Shown one piece after another: positions 54,493 through 64,000 of a stretch of 64,000 bases of DNA. A program made the position numbers and the translations under genes. Under the pieces are notes generated by a model. That model was not told the DNA's origin and made no database searches. It saw only the letters and a list, made by a program, of their open reading frames with translations. How positions within the stretch are numbered: position 1 is the stretch's first letter; the number at the start of each line of letters is the position of its first letter. Origin of the DNA: Ephydatia muelleri (taxonomy: Eukaryota; Porifera; Demospongiae; Spongillida; Spongillidae); NCBI GenBank assembly GCA_013339895.1, contig JABACO010000006.1:1105819-1169818 (forward strand), given 5' to 3'.

Positions 54493-55312
54493 GGGACAGT
54501 GCCCGCGAAAAGGGACCTATAGTGTATTTATATAAAACGATATAAAATTTTGTTCATATAAAACTGATATAACTTCCGAACGGTACACGCCATTGACTTC
54601 CTATTTTCAACACTTCATACTACACCATTTCTCTACGGTAAAATACTTTTTGGGGTCTTGCACTTGCTCCGTGCCTGTATTGCAACGTCCGATACCCCAC
54701 AAGGTATGAACCCGTCATAACTTTCGGCAGGAGTAATCAAATCGCTTCAAATTCGGTATGTAGATAGAGAGGTCCTATACCTATCTATTTGTTCTGTTCG
54801 TTAATTTTTATGCAATCCGTTACGGAGATACAGTTGAACAAACTACGTGCACATTTTCGCGCTCGTTTCGCGCCAATGATTTGGGCAAATTGCGCTCCGC
54901 TCAATGTATGGGGAGGCGGGGATTATTACATTGGCGCGAATCAAGCGGGAAAACGTGCACGTAGTTTATTCAACTGTATCTCCGTAACAGATGGCATAAA
55001 AATTAACGAACAGAACAAATCGATAGGTATAGGACCTCTCTATCTACATACCGAATTTGAAGCGATTTGATTACTCCTGCCGAAAGTTATGACGGGTTCA
55101 TACCTTGTGGGGTATCGGACGTTGCAATACAGGCACGGAGCAAGTGCAAGACCCCAAAAAGTATTTTACCGTAGAGAAATGGTGTAGTATGAAGTGTTGA
55201 AAATAGGAAGTCAATGGCGTGTACCGTTCGGAAGTTATATCAGTTTTATATGAACAAAATTTTATATCGTTTTATATAAATACACTAGGTCCCTTTTCGC
55301 GGGCACTGTCCC
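54493..55312. mobile_element. 820-bp palindromic foldback element
   Basis: Ends GGGACAGTGCCCGCGAAAAG and its complement at 55312; arms of about 385 bp are inverted with very few differences around a loop of about 50 bp (54879-54928). ATAT flanks both sides. Arm text is shared with 23781-24590 and 25401-25632. There is no transposase. Confidence 0.92.
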
Positions 55313-55827
55313 ATATATTTCCGGTGTGAATAATTGTTTTGCTTCAGTTCGAGTTTTCTACTCCCATTCTTTGGAGCGATCACATCCTTGCCCGATCGGT
55401 ACGTGTAGGCTGGCCACCTCGCGGCACCTGGCACCTTTGGCTGAAACCCTAGCCACGATGATGTCTCGTGGTACGCTCTTATTTGGAGACGGACACCTGG
55501 ATGGAAGGACATTGTGGACGGGTGACAAGGCGGAAAAGTTGACTTCGGGAGTGGCCCGAAAAGAGAGGAACTTCCTCTGCGGATTAGGGCCACGTAAGAG
55601 GGACATTACTTGAAAGCTGTCTCTGAGGACCATGTGGATCTTTTGTTTCTCAAACCACGGAAGTCTGACGAGGCTGGACCTTGGGAACATTGTCCGGGAG
55701 CGCACACGAGGACTGCATTTGCTGGATAATTATTAAAGTTACTAGCGACCGTTCGGCATTTATGTTCTGTTCTCTGCCCCGCGCTTTCAACCGATTGGGC
55801 TTACTCCATTTGATGACCGTGCAGTAT

Positions 55828-55858
<31 letters not shown>

Positions 55859-56350
55859 GGAGGAGGGCAAATCAACGGTCAATATTATTAATTGTCATGA
55901 GAGCTTATTTTCTTTCCATCCCATCCCGGCCCCTTGTACGATCAATTCAATACACCGCCATGCTAAGCAATCCACAGCACGACAACTGTGCCGAATTTAT
56001 ACTTCCGTTAATTAATACGGGTCAGAAAAAAAACTGGAGACGGTTTCTGCTGCACCAAGCCGACATAAAACATTGACATTATCTGCGGTAAGGGTAAATA
56101 CGCTATTTTCATGAACACCAACGATCATGCATGATTTTCTTCCCACTGACTGTTCGTGCTGTAGCATTGTTGGCTTGTTTACTTGGCTGTTGTGCATAGA
56201 ATCACGCCTTTCAGGCGCCTTTTGATTTCGTATAATCACTATTTATAGCTCGCGTACCCAGACCCAACAGATAGCGCGACGCTAGTTCGTGCCCAGATCC
56301 TAAATACGTCACCGCCATTGTCACAATTGAACTCGAGTCCAAGTATCATC

Positions 56351-56379
56351 ATAGATATTAGACAGTCTAATATCTATGG
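56351..56379. other. Palindrome with 14-bp arms
   Basis: CATAGATATTAGAC, one base, then GTCTAATATCTATG. It may be a tiny foldback remnant or a binding site. Confidence 0.8.
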
Positions 56380-56915
56380 TAAAACCACGTACAACCAACT
56401 GACGGAATACCCGGCCCGCTCAACGATATATAGCCATGAATGGCTCACGTGATCCGTTTTCCAATCCCTTTAATATAAAATCAACGGTTTATTTACATGT
56501 GTGTGTACAGTGGTAATCAAAGTAGTTAATTCATTATCTCTATACGACTACTAATGTCTGTGAAGTGGCATCTGTACTGCGAATATATAACGCCGAACTA
56601 AGGAGTTCGGTTGACCAAAGTGTGATTCTGTGTGTGTTCAGTGCTGGTTGGTTAATACATAGGTGCAAGAAAGGAAAAAAAAAAGAAATTCCATTTCGGC
56701 AGCACGGCGTAAGCAGTGTGCCCCCCCCCCTCCCCCCCCCTCCCTTCCCTCCCCTAACTACCCTTCCCTACCTTTCCTCCCACTATACCTTCCCTTCCCC
56801 TCCCTCTTCCCTCCCATTATCTGACCTTCCCTCCTTTGCATATCCGTTGTAGATTGTATGTTCTTTGATGCATCAAATTTCTGAGAGACAGTTTCTCTCT
56901 TTTCGTCAGCAGTAG

Positions 56916-56970
56916 CCATGCACTAGCCATGCACTAGCCATGCACTAGCCATGCACTAGCCATGCAGTAG
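56916..56970 (+). repeat. 11-bp tandem repeat CATGCACTAGC
   Basis: Five near-perfect units upstream of RecC. Confidence 0.9.
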
Positions 56971-57099
56971 CATTATGTTTAATTATGTTGTATTATATTA
57001 TGAATGCTGTATAATACAATCAGAGAATCAGTAAGTAATGTAAACTATCTTATTGTAATGACTCAGCATCCATTGTTCTCCTTATCTCTCTATTAGAAG

Positions 57100-57148
57100 A
57101 TGATTCTCTTCATCCCGCTTTCAATTTCTGGCTTCATCTTTCAAATAG
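57100..57148 (+). CDS. RecC exon 1: signal peptide
   Basis: ATG at 57100, MILFIPLSISGFIFQI, donor ATAG|GTAGGA in phase 1. Confidence 0.7.
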
Positions 57149-60100
57149 GTAGGATTTAGTGTCTTAACCTTTAGTCAGGGATTTAATTAAAAGCAGAGTA
57201 AGGGAACGTTAGGGATTTTGAATTGTGTTTTGACGAATTGCTTATCCAGAGAGAGTTGCAAGCCAGCTTATTATCTAACTTATTTATTTATTTATTTACT
57301 TATTTACTTAATAAGCACTATAATGTATTTGGCCATGCAGATAATGGATGTATTGAAGTCCAGTAGCAAAAATAGACATACCACTCTGCAGTAGCGTATA
57401 ATTGTTTTCTTATCTCCAGCTTCTGCTCAGAGCTTCTCATGTGATGCTGATGTTTCCAAGCCCCTCTGTCCCGGGACTGTTGTCACCTGCACATGTCGGG
57501 TCACTGGGACTGTATCCCAAACCTGGTGGACATTCAGTGCACTCTGTTATAACAAGATACCATTTCGGCAAGTGGCTCCGTGCTCCCCTGCTTCTGGTAC
57601 CTGTGGTCCTTACATCACAGCTACTAATCTGGCATCAAGTGCCAGTAATTGCCAAACTTCAAAGCTTTTTGTAACCATGGCTAACAATGTAAGTGGACAA
57701 TTGGCAGAGTGCAGAGATATGTCCGTTGGATTGCCGGGAACCTTGATTGGAAGTGCCTCATTCAAAATTAAAGGTACTGCATTATTTTTCACATTACATT
57801 TTTATACATGCATGCAGTGAGTGGCAGTGTAGTAGATTGTACACTGATAAACTACACTGGGGATATTCTCACTAATTATGCAGTAATTTTCACCAAATAG
57901 AAGGCATTGGGTAGAGTTAGTAATATACATGTGCACTTAACAAGACTGAAGCTATGTGAGGGATCATTTACATGCATTACCATTATCAGAGATGTGTTTT
58001 GCATTGATTTGTTTACGTTCACCTTCCATTTCCCTCCATCAGATGCACCTGATCAACCTATGATAGTCAACAGCAGTGTTGGGACACATCAGCTGACAGT
58101 GACCTGGACCCCTCCCACTGCTGGTGGTGTTCCTACCAGCTACAATGTCACTATCAATGACAGTAGTAGTCCTGTGGTCATAGCTGATAATGGATCACCA
58201 GTGTACACCCACACCTTCACTGGACTGGTCAGTGACACACTCTACACTGTCTCTGTGGTGGCCATCAACTGCGCAGGTCACAATAAGACACTGCTAGGTA
58301 TTCACATGTCAATGTGCATGCATGTATATAATCATTGCCTTGTATGGTAATTGCATTGCACAGTACAGCAAACAAGTATGGAGCTCATCCCATTAAACAT
58401 CACTCCATCCTCACATTTGGTTCCAGCTTTGACTGGTACGCAAAATATAGCATGTGTGTTTGGTGGTAGTGATTGTGTTATTATCATCTGAAGGCTCAAG
58501 TGAGTCATCCCATCTTGTGACAGCAAGGATTCAAGGTCAGCGTTGTTGGCTGCAATCGTTACATGTGTATCTGTTATCCCTTCAAAATGTTATAAAATTA
58601 ATTACTGAACCTGTGTAAGTACACTGCAGCCAGTGTCTTGCATAGCTTTCTGTACCTTTACATCATGTAGGAACAGTGTGTGTGTCCTCAGGGACATCTC
58701 TGTGTTTTGAAGGTAAGGAATCCTTAAATACTTCTCGATTGCTCATGTAATCTTTATTGTGCTATACTGGGTGTTTGCAAGCAGTTATTCATAAGTTAGG
58801 TAGCTCGTGGAATGCATATAGACTTTACAAACTAGGCAAATAATGTTGGTGCAAACAAATGTAGAGTATAAGTAAGTAATTAAAGACCTCTTAATTAAAT
58901 TGAAACCATGACCAAATATTCAAAATGCACAAATATCTAAATGTAATAACTATTAACGGTTACATTGCGCTAAACCTGGTTCAGTGATGAGATATTAGAG
59001 CTTGCCCTTTAATCTCCAGGCACTGGTCCTAGATCTAGACCGTTGGTAGTCCTTGATCTAGGACCAACCTTTAACATATATAATAATTAAATGAATATGT
59101 TGTAGTTCAATCCAATGCAAGAGCCATTCTTGCTCACCCCGAATCTGAAGTAGAGCCCAGCATGCTCTGGGTTTTACTTTTACGACATTTTTGCCTTATG
59201 CTTATTTGTAATCGTACTGCACTATACTTGTGTTTACTTGTACATGCATTTTGTTCAACATTATATTTCATTTTTGACCATTATCATAATTATTACGTCA
59301 TCGTTATTTCCTCAACTATAATTGTAGCAGAATGAATCTCTGTGCAAATAGGGGAAAGTTCTATTCATTCGCTGTATTGCGCGTAAGTCTGATTGCAACG
59401 TTTACGATGGCTTTACTTCGTGCCATGAGATTTTAGATAAGAAGAAAAGCCCCCTTCCACGTAGCAGGCACGTATCTAAACACGGTGGAACAGTTTCGAA
59501 ACTGGGGCTCCTTTTTTAGGTTGTTTGACTAGTCGTCTAGTTCTAGAGATTGGATCTAGCCTTAGGACGCCTGGAGATTGACATTATTGTACTAGGGTTT
59601 TTCGAAGTCCAATTTGAGTTTGATGAACAAGCTGTTATAATAATGTCAATTATTTATGGCTATGATTGTTGCAGCGGTTTGATTAGCATACTGAAATCAC
59701 AGATATTAAGTACAATTCATGCAATTAGTTTATATTCTTCGCTATTTTGATTGCTAAATTTATTTGCATAATTATGATTTGCCTAACACTGATGTGTTTA
59801 GCATGATAATTATATAAGTATCATACATATAGCCATTTAAAAGCTTTGCCTTCATCAGTTTTCAAATACACGGTTCTGTTCATGTAACACAACAATTAAA
59901 GCATCATTGGGTAAAGATTTACATACAATTGATTTAAATCTATATTGACATTTATCCAGCACGTCTTATCTACAGTCCCCACAGAAGGAGTCAGCACATA
60001 TGTGGCCATCACATGCATCGTATCCTTCTTTGTGGGAATATTGGTGGCCATCTTTGTATTCTGTGTGTGGTACATTCTTCGAAAGTCACCACTAGAAGTG

Positions 60101-60289
60101 CCAAACCCTCCTCCTCCTCCTCCTCCTCCTCCTCCTCCTCCTTCTCTTCCTCAATCTCATCTATCGATCTCTGTACCGTTAGCGTACAAGGCCACCATGG
60201 GCACAGATAAACAGAAGAGGAATGAAACGGTCAGTGCAGTGGAGTCCATTGAGCTAGACAGCAATGTTGCATACGGAACGGTTCTGTAG
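57100..60289 (+). CDS. RecC: Ig-like / FN3 / membrane receptor with ITIM-like tail, 5 exons
   Basis: Exons 57100-57148, 57420-57773, 58043-58276, 58671-58712 and 59976-60289, all joined in phase 1, give 330 codons plus stop. The order is signal peptide (MILFIPLSISGFIFQI), Ig-like domain (ASAQSFSCDADVSKPLCPG ... GTCGPYITATNL ... LAECRDMSVG), FN3 domain (LTVTWTPPTAGGVPTSYNVT ... YTVSVVAINCAG), a 14-codon linker exon, a membrane helix (YVAITCIVSFFVGILVAIFV) and a tail with about 14 prolines, SIELDSNVAYGTVL at the end. VAYGTV fits the ITIM pattern (V.Y..V) and NVAY fits NxxY, so SH2 or PTB partners are possible. The FN3 exon is almost identical to that of RecB. The tiny exon 4 is the least certain part; skipping it keeps frame. 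A type I surface receptor is inferred. Confidence 0.72.
57420..57773 (+). CDS. RecC exon 2: Ig-like domain
   Basis: A 354-nt exon, acceptor TATCTCCAG, donor AAAG|GTACTG, phase 1 at both ends. Its cysteine pattern (LCPGTVVTCTC ... GTCGPY ... AECRD) matches RecB exon 2. Confidence 0.75.
58043..58276 (+). CDS. RecC exon 3: FN3 domain
   Basis: A 234-nt exon, acceptor TCCATCAG, donor GCAG|GTCACA, phase 1 at both ends. DAPDQPMIVNSSVGTHQ leads into TVTWTPPTAGG and YTVSVVAINCAG. From about 58090 on it is nearly identical in DNA to RecB exon 3. Confidence 0.75.
58671..58712 (+). CDS. RecC exon 4: 14-codon linker exon
   Basis: Acceptor CATCATGTAG, donor GAAG|GTAAGG; 42 nt, phase 1 at both ends, encoding TVCVSSGTSLCFE. 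It corresponds in place to the SSNGTKGTGSCMSPT linker of RecB. Predicted from splice signals alone. Confidence 0.45.
58713..59975. other. RecC last intron, no other gene seen
   Basis: AT-rich; a short inverted repeat around 59025-59075 (GGTCCTAGATCTAGAC / CTTGATCTAGGACC) is the only structure noted. Confidence 0.5.
59976..60289 (+). CDS. RecC exon 5: membrane helix and tail
   Basis: Acceptor TATCTACAG, phase 1. It encodes PTEGVSTYVAITCIVSFFVG, then LVAIFVFCVWYILRKS, a (CCT)n tract coding for about 14 Pro, KATMGTDKQKRNETVSAVES and IELDSNVAYGTVL. An earlier AG (59959) would give phase 0 and break the chain. Confidence 0.7.
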
Positions 60290-61019
60290 AACACTCATGT
60301 GCATTAAACAGTTTTACACAAACCTTATTTTACACTATTGTTCCCCTATGTCAGCCCCTCCCTTTTCCTGCACATTGCGCTTAACTATTTGTTCAATTTA
60401 ACATATATCACAGCTGGCTGAATAGGAGAAAGACATAGAAATAAAAATCCTAGTCAGCCCTGTGTCAGTGGCCTTACAGCTATGGGCACCAGTTATGTAC
60501 TAATAAGAGAAGTAAAAATTGGCTGCTCCATGTAGCTCTATGTATTTGCAGTGCTGGATGATTGCATGCGTGCGTGCATGGTTATTGAAAAATGTTGTAA
60601 GTGATAGTGCTACCGTACGCCATGAGAACATAGGGATAGATGTGTAGAAATTTGACAACATAGCTTTCACGTTCCACTGTCATGCAGTGTTGCATATTTT
60701 TACATTTTTCAAGACTATTTCTAGATGTGCGCAATATTTTTTGTACTACCAGCTTACAGCGTGCAGACTATGCCTTCATGCATGCTGCACCACACTTAGC
60801 ACAGAACTCTAAGACAGAAGCAGTGTGTGTATCTTGTACATGAACTGTCAGCTCATGATAATCAGTGGCACTCAGCAGATGTATCAGTATTCCAGCCAAT
60901 TTTACCCTTTTCAGAGCACACCTCCTACCTCTTATGAGGTAGTCAGGCCATGATGATAGCCACACCCAATTACCATGCCCATATTCCTATCATCAGTGGA
61001 AGGTCCACATTGAGTATAG
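60290..61019. other. RecC 3' flank, no gene seen
   Basis: AT-rich flank with no recognised coding or RNA feature. Confidence 0.4.
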
Positions 61020-61365
61020 ATGGTCACTGGTGGTCCATCATCTCCCTCCTTCAGAGGGGCAGGTAATGGTGGTGGTCTATCATCTCCCTCCCTCAGAGGG
61101 GCAGGTAGTGGTGGTGGTCCATCATCTCGTCCCTTCAGAGGGGCAGGTAATGTTGGTGGTCCCTCATCTCCCTCCTTCAGAGGGGCAGGTAGTGGTGGTG
61201 GTCCATCATCTCCCTCCTTCAGAGGGGCAGGTAGTGGTGGTGGTCCATCATCTCCCTCCTTCAGAGGGGCAGGTAGAGGTGGTGGTCTCTCATCTCCCTC
61301 CTTCAGAGGGGCAGGTAGTGGTGGTCCCTCATCTCCCTCCTTCAGAGGGGCAGGTAGGGGTAGAT
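61020..61365 (+). repeat. 42-bp minisatellite, 8 copies
   Basis: Unit built from GGTGGTCCATCATCTCCCTC and CTTCAGAGGGGCAGGTAGTG. Forty-two is a multiple of three, and one frame reads repeats of PSSPSFRGAGSGGG. One unit lacks 3 bp, keeping frame. Without splice or start context this is not called a gene. Confidence 0.9.
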
Positions 61366-61699
61366 AGGATAGGCCATTTTATAGTGAAAATCAGAGCCCC
61401 TCAACTTTATACATTGTTGCATTGTGAGACACCATGCATGTATAGTCACCCAAAGTGATTGCATGTCAAGTGGCCTTTTAAGAGAATTATGGTGCAACAT
61501 GCCACACCCCTTATTACATCACGCACAGATTCTCACTGTGGCATGTGTCCTCCTCAGTTGTCTCCGATGCATTGCCATCCAGCCAATGCTTGCGTGTCCT
61601 TCACATCACTACAGGATAGGCTGCAGTCAATGCATGTACAGGCTGACGATTGGTTAGGAAGCTTAAGATGTTTCCACTACGTGAATTGCCGATAGCTAG

Positions 61700-64000
61700 G
61701 CTAATCAGTTCCATGCAGTACTGTCTCTATAAGATATTCCGCTACACAGGTCTGAGTGTCCCGTTTCGCTTAGTTCTCGTTCTCAAATTTTAATAGCTGA
61801 CTCAACATTACATCACTACACACTATTACATTATTACAATCATAATCTCCAACATACTCCCCCTGTTGAATAGCTCTTGATGCTAGACAACATCACAAGC
61901 ACAAGGCAAACTAGCTGTTCAACTCTTTAATACAATCCTTGATCTTCAACTGCGCTATCTGTGAAGCTACTCGCTTGGGTCGGGAAGATGTCATGGTATC
62001 AATATGTACAGGTTGTTCATCAAGTGCAGGTTGGCTCGAGCCTTCCCTTTCATGTGGACTTGCAACACACTGAACTTCCAAAGGGTACAAATGCTGTACA
62101 GGACGCTTGAGTAATGACCTACTGCTTCTACCTGACTTCACACGAACAAATGCTCCTCTACACTGTCCATCAGATCCAGTTATCAGTTTTCAACACAGCC
62201 TAACTTCCAAAATCCTCTTGGGAGTCCTTGGTCATAGATTACTACAATGTCTCCAACTGCCACAACTTTACCATCACCCACAACATTTTTTCTTGATGTA
62301 CGATGTTGCTCTCTTAACTCCAATAAATACTCTCTTTTCCACCTTTGCCAATAGTGATCTAAAAGAGTGTTTAAATACCTGGCTCTCAGTGATAATTCAA
62401 CTGAGGTCCCTCCATAGTCTGGGTCAACATCTGGTGGTGGATCAGGTAAACAAAGTAGCCTGCGGCCTGTCAGCAGATGCGATGGAGTGAGAGGCTCATC
62501 AAGATCTTCACTGGATACAAAGGATAGTGGTCGAGATTTCAATCTCCGTTACAACTGTGACTAACTCATCGTACATAAGTCTGGTTTGTCCAACGATTTT
62601 CTTTAAGCAGCGTTTAATTGAACGTACCATTCTCTCAAAGATCCCACCCCACCAGGGTGCTCGTTCCAGATTGAAAACCCAATCAACGCGAATGTTTGAT
62701 AGGTATTGCTCTGTCTGTGGATGACTCAACACAGCTGAAATGATTTTGTTTGCTAGCTTGAACGTCTTGCCATTATCCGATATGATCTTATGAGGAATAC
62801 CTCTCCTAGCTATAAACCGCTTGAAACATCTTATGAAGGTCTCTGCTGTCATATCTGGTACTACCTCAAGATGCACAGCTCGGATTACACAGCAAGTGAA
62901 TAAGCATATCCACACCTTGTTTGAGTCCTTCAGATATAGTGGGCCTGCATAATCAACTCCGGTTACAGCAAATGGCGGTGCTTCTTGCACACGGAACACT
63001 GGTAGTGGTGGTGGTGGTGGTTCATCGTAGGGCTTGCCTTCAAATCGCTTACACAGAACACATCGTCTCAGTATCCTTCTGACTACCTGCCTACCCTTCA
63101 CAATCCAGAATCTTCCTCTTAGTTCGGTTAGTGTCTCCTTGGTTCCATTGTGAAACACTCTTTCATGGCAACGTTGAACAATCAGGTATGTCAGATGGTG
63201 TGACGAGTCCAGAAGGATTGGATACTTTGCACTATCAGTAATATTGGCATTTGCTAGCCGTCCCTTACATCTCCAAATTCTATTCTCATCCAAAACAAGA
63301 TTAAACTGCTGCTTCCATGTGCTGAATCTTCTATCTTCCTCCAATGCCACTTGAGCAAACTTGATCCAATATGCTTCGGCTTTGGAAATGTCATCTACAT
63401 TGAGCTTCAGAGATGGCTTCTGTACACAATCAGAATGACTCTTCAGTAACTCTATAAACTTCAATACATAGGCTGTGACTCTCAACAACTTCTGCAAATT
63501 ACTGAACCCTTCACAGTTCAGCATTGGAGTGCATCCTATGCTTTTGGTTAACAGACTGTGCACTGCTTTGTCTGCTGCTTTCATTTCGCTGAGACATTCC
63601 ACTGGAATTGGAATGTGTACATTTTCAGTGTAGTGATCATAATGACACAACCTTGGTCCATGAAGCCACAACTGAAGCCTCGTGTCATTTGATAAGTCCA
63701 GCCCTCTTGATGGGATATCCGCTGGATTTTCAGTTCCTGGGCAATGCCTCCAGTATTCTGCTGCCACTAATTTTCTAATACTGTTCACCCGATTCTGTAC
63801 AAACTGCTTCCAGTCCTTATTCTGACTCCGTATCCAACCTAAAGCCACTGTTGAATCAGTAAAGCACAAGGGCGCTTGCAAAGTCAGTTGTGTCTCCAGT
63901 GTATGATGAACACTAGAAATCATTTTGGCTAAAAGGAGTGCTGCGAGCAATTCCAAACGGGGTATGGTTTGTTCACCAACTGGAGCTACTCTAGTTTTTG
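61700..64000 (-). mobile_element. BEL/Pao retrotransposon fossil, running past the window end
   Basis: Read on minus from 64000 down: RNase H-type region (ELLAALLLAKMISSV, LCFTDSTVALGWI, NPADIPSRGLDLS), zinc-binding end (VVRRILRRCVLCKRFEGKPY), integrase core (VTGVDYAGPLYLK, IRAVHLEVVPDMTAETFIRC, KIISDNGKTFKLANK, APWWGGIFERMVRSIKRCLK), then LTPSHLLTGRRLLCLPD, HYWQRWKREYLLELREQHR and VGDIVVIYDQGLPRGFWKLG. Together these are typical of BEL/Pao Pol. A purine tract (minus, AGGGGGAGTA) precedes TGTTGGAG at 61854, the likely 3' LTR start; its far end is not resolved. The element is broken in only a few visible places, so it is younger than the copy at 7.1 kb. Confidence 0.85.

Larger units (their letters stand above)
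55313..57099. other. Intergenic stretch with G29 run and small repeats
   Basis: No gene recognised. It holds a 29-G run (55829-55857), a transposon-end-like piece at 56250-56310 (ACCCAGACCCAACAG), a 29-bp near-perfect palindrome (56351-56379), a C/T-rich tract (56720-56830) and an 11-bp tandem repeat (56916-56970). Open frames at 55326-55705 on both strands show no known motif. Confidence 0.5.

Noticed and set aside
55285-55705. Open frames of about 100 aa on both strands
   Set aside because: No motif, no start or splice context, and both strands are open equally.
1-64000. tRNA or rRNA genes
   Set aside because: No A/B-box cloverleaf or rRNA-like stretch was recognised by eye; a covariance-model scan would be needed to exclude them.

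Overview
The window is eukaryotic and looks metazoan: genes are split by GT-AG introns, the host proteins are signal-peptide / Ig-like / fibronectin type III (FN3) / single-pass membrane receptors, and the rest is crowded with animal-type transposons (Ginger, CACTA/EnSpm-like, BEL/Pao, Ty3/Gypsy, LINE, foldback elements) and tandem repeats. A sponge or another early-branching invertebrate fits best, but this rests on gene style only; no marker gene fixes the species.

The host content is one receptor family. Three loci can be read with splice sites that keep frame: RecD on + (13464-30240, 7 exons, 553 aa, introns filled with retroelements), RecB on - (51077-54253, 4 exons, 307 aa) and RecC on + (57100-60289, 5 exons, 330 aa). 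All but one of their introns are phase 1, so ectodomain exons can be swapped freely. RecC and RecD have different membrane segments but share a C-terminal tyrosine motif (IEL..N.AYGT); RecB has a short Cys-rich tail without it. Around them are duplicates: a decayed RecB copy (124-1641), a second RecD membrane exon with an altered tail (32663-33003), and a mini-locus joining a signal exon almost directly to a membrane/tail exon (33984-34564). Without experiments the role is unknown; the architecture resembles animal recognition or adhesion receptors.

Layout: 0-1.7 kb decayed RecB copy; 1.7-7.1 kb Ginger-like DNA transposon interrupted by a 1.7-kb TIR element (9-bp target duplication) carrying a RecQ-helicase fragment; 7.1-8.3 kb BEL/Pao fossil; 8.3-11.5 kb CA-rich and TG-rich arrays around a MITE; 12-13.2 kb LINE fragment; 13.5-30.2 kb RecD, with Gypsy fossils, foldback palindromes and minisatellites in its introns; 30-35 kb duplicated membrane exons and 3' modules; 35.9-36.7 kb 31-bp satellite with inverted ends; 36.8-45.1 kb a LINE split by an apparently whole 6.2-kb CACTA/EnSpm-like transposon (TTA target duplication, uninterrupted 981-aa transposase); 45.1-46.8 kb duplicated modules; 46.8-50.75 kb a 58-60-bp satellite with higher-order structure; 51-54.3 kb RecB; 54.5-55.3 kb an 820-bp foldback element; 57.1-60.3 kb RecC; 61.0-61.4 kb 42-bp minisatellite; 61.7-64.0 kb BEL/Pao fossil running off the edge.

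All family names come from reading motifs by eye. No alignment, search or expression data were available.
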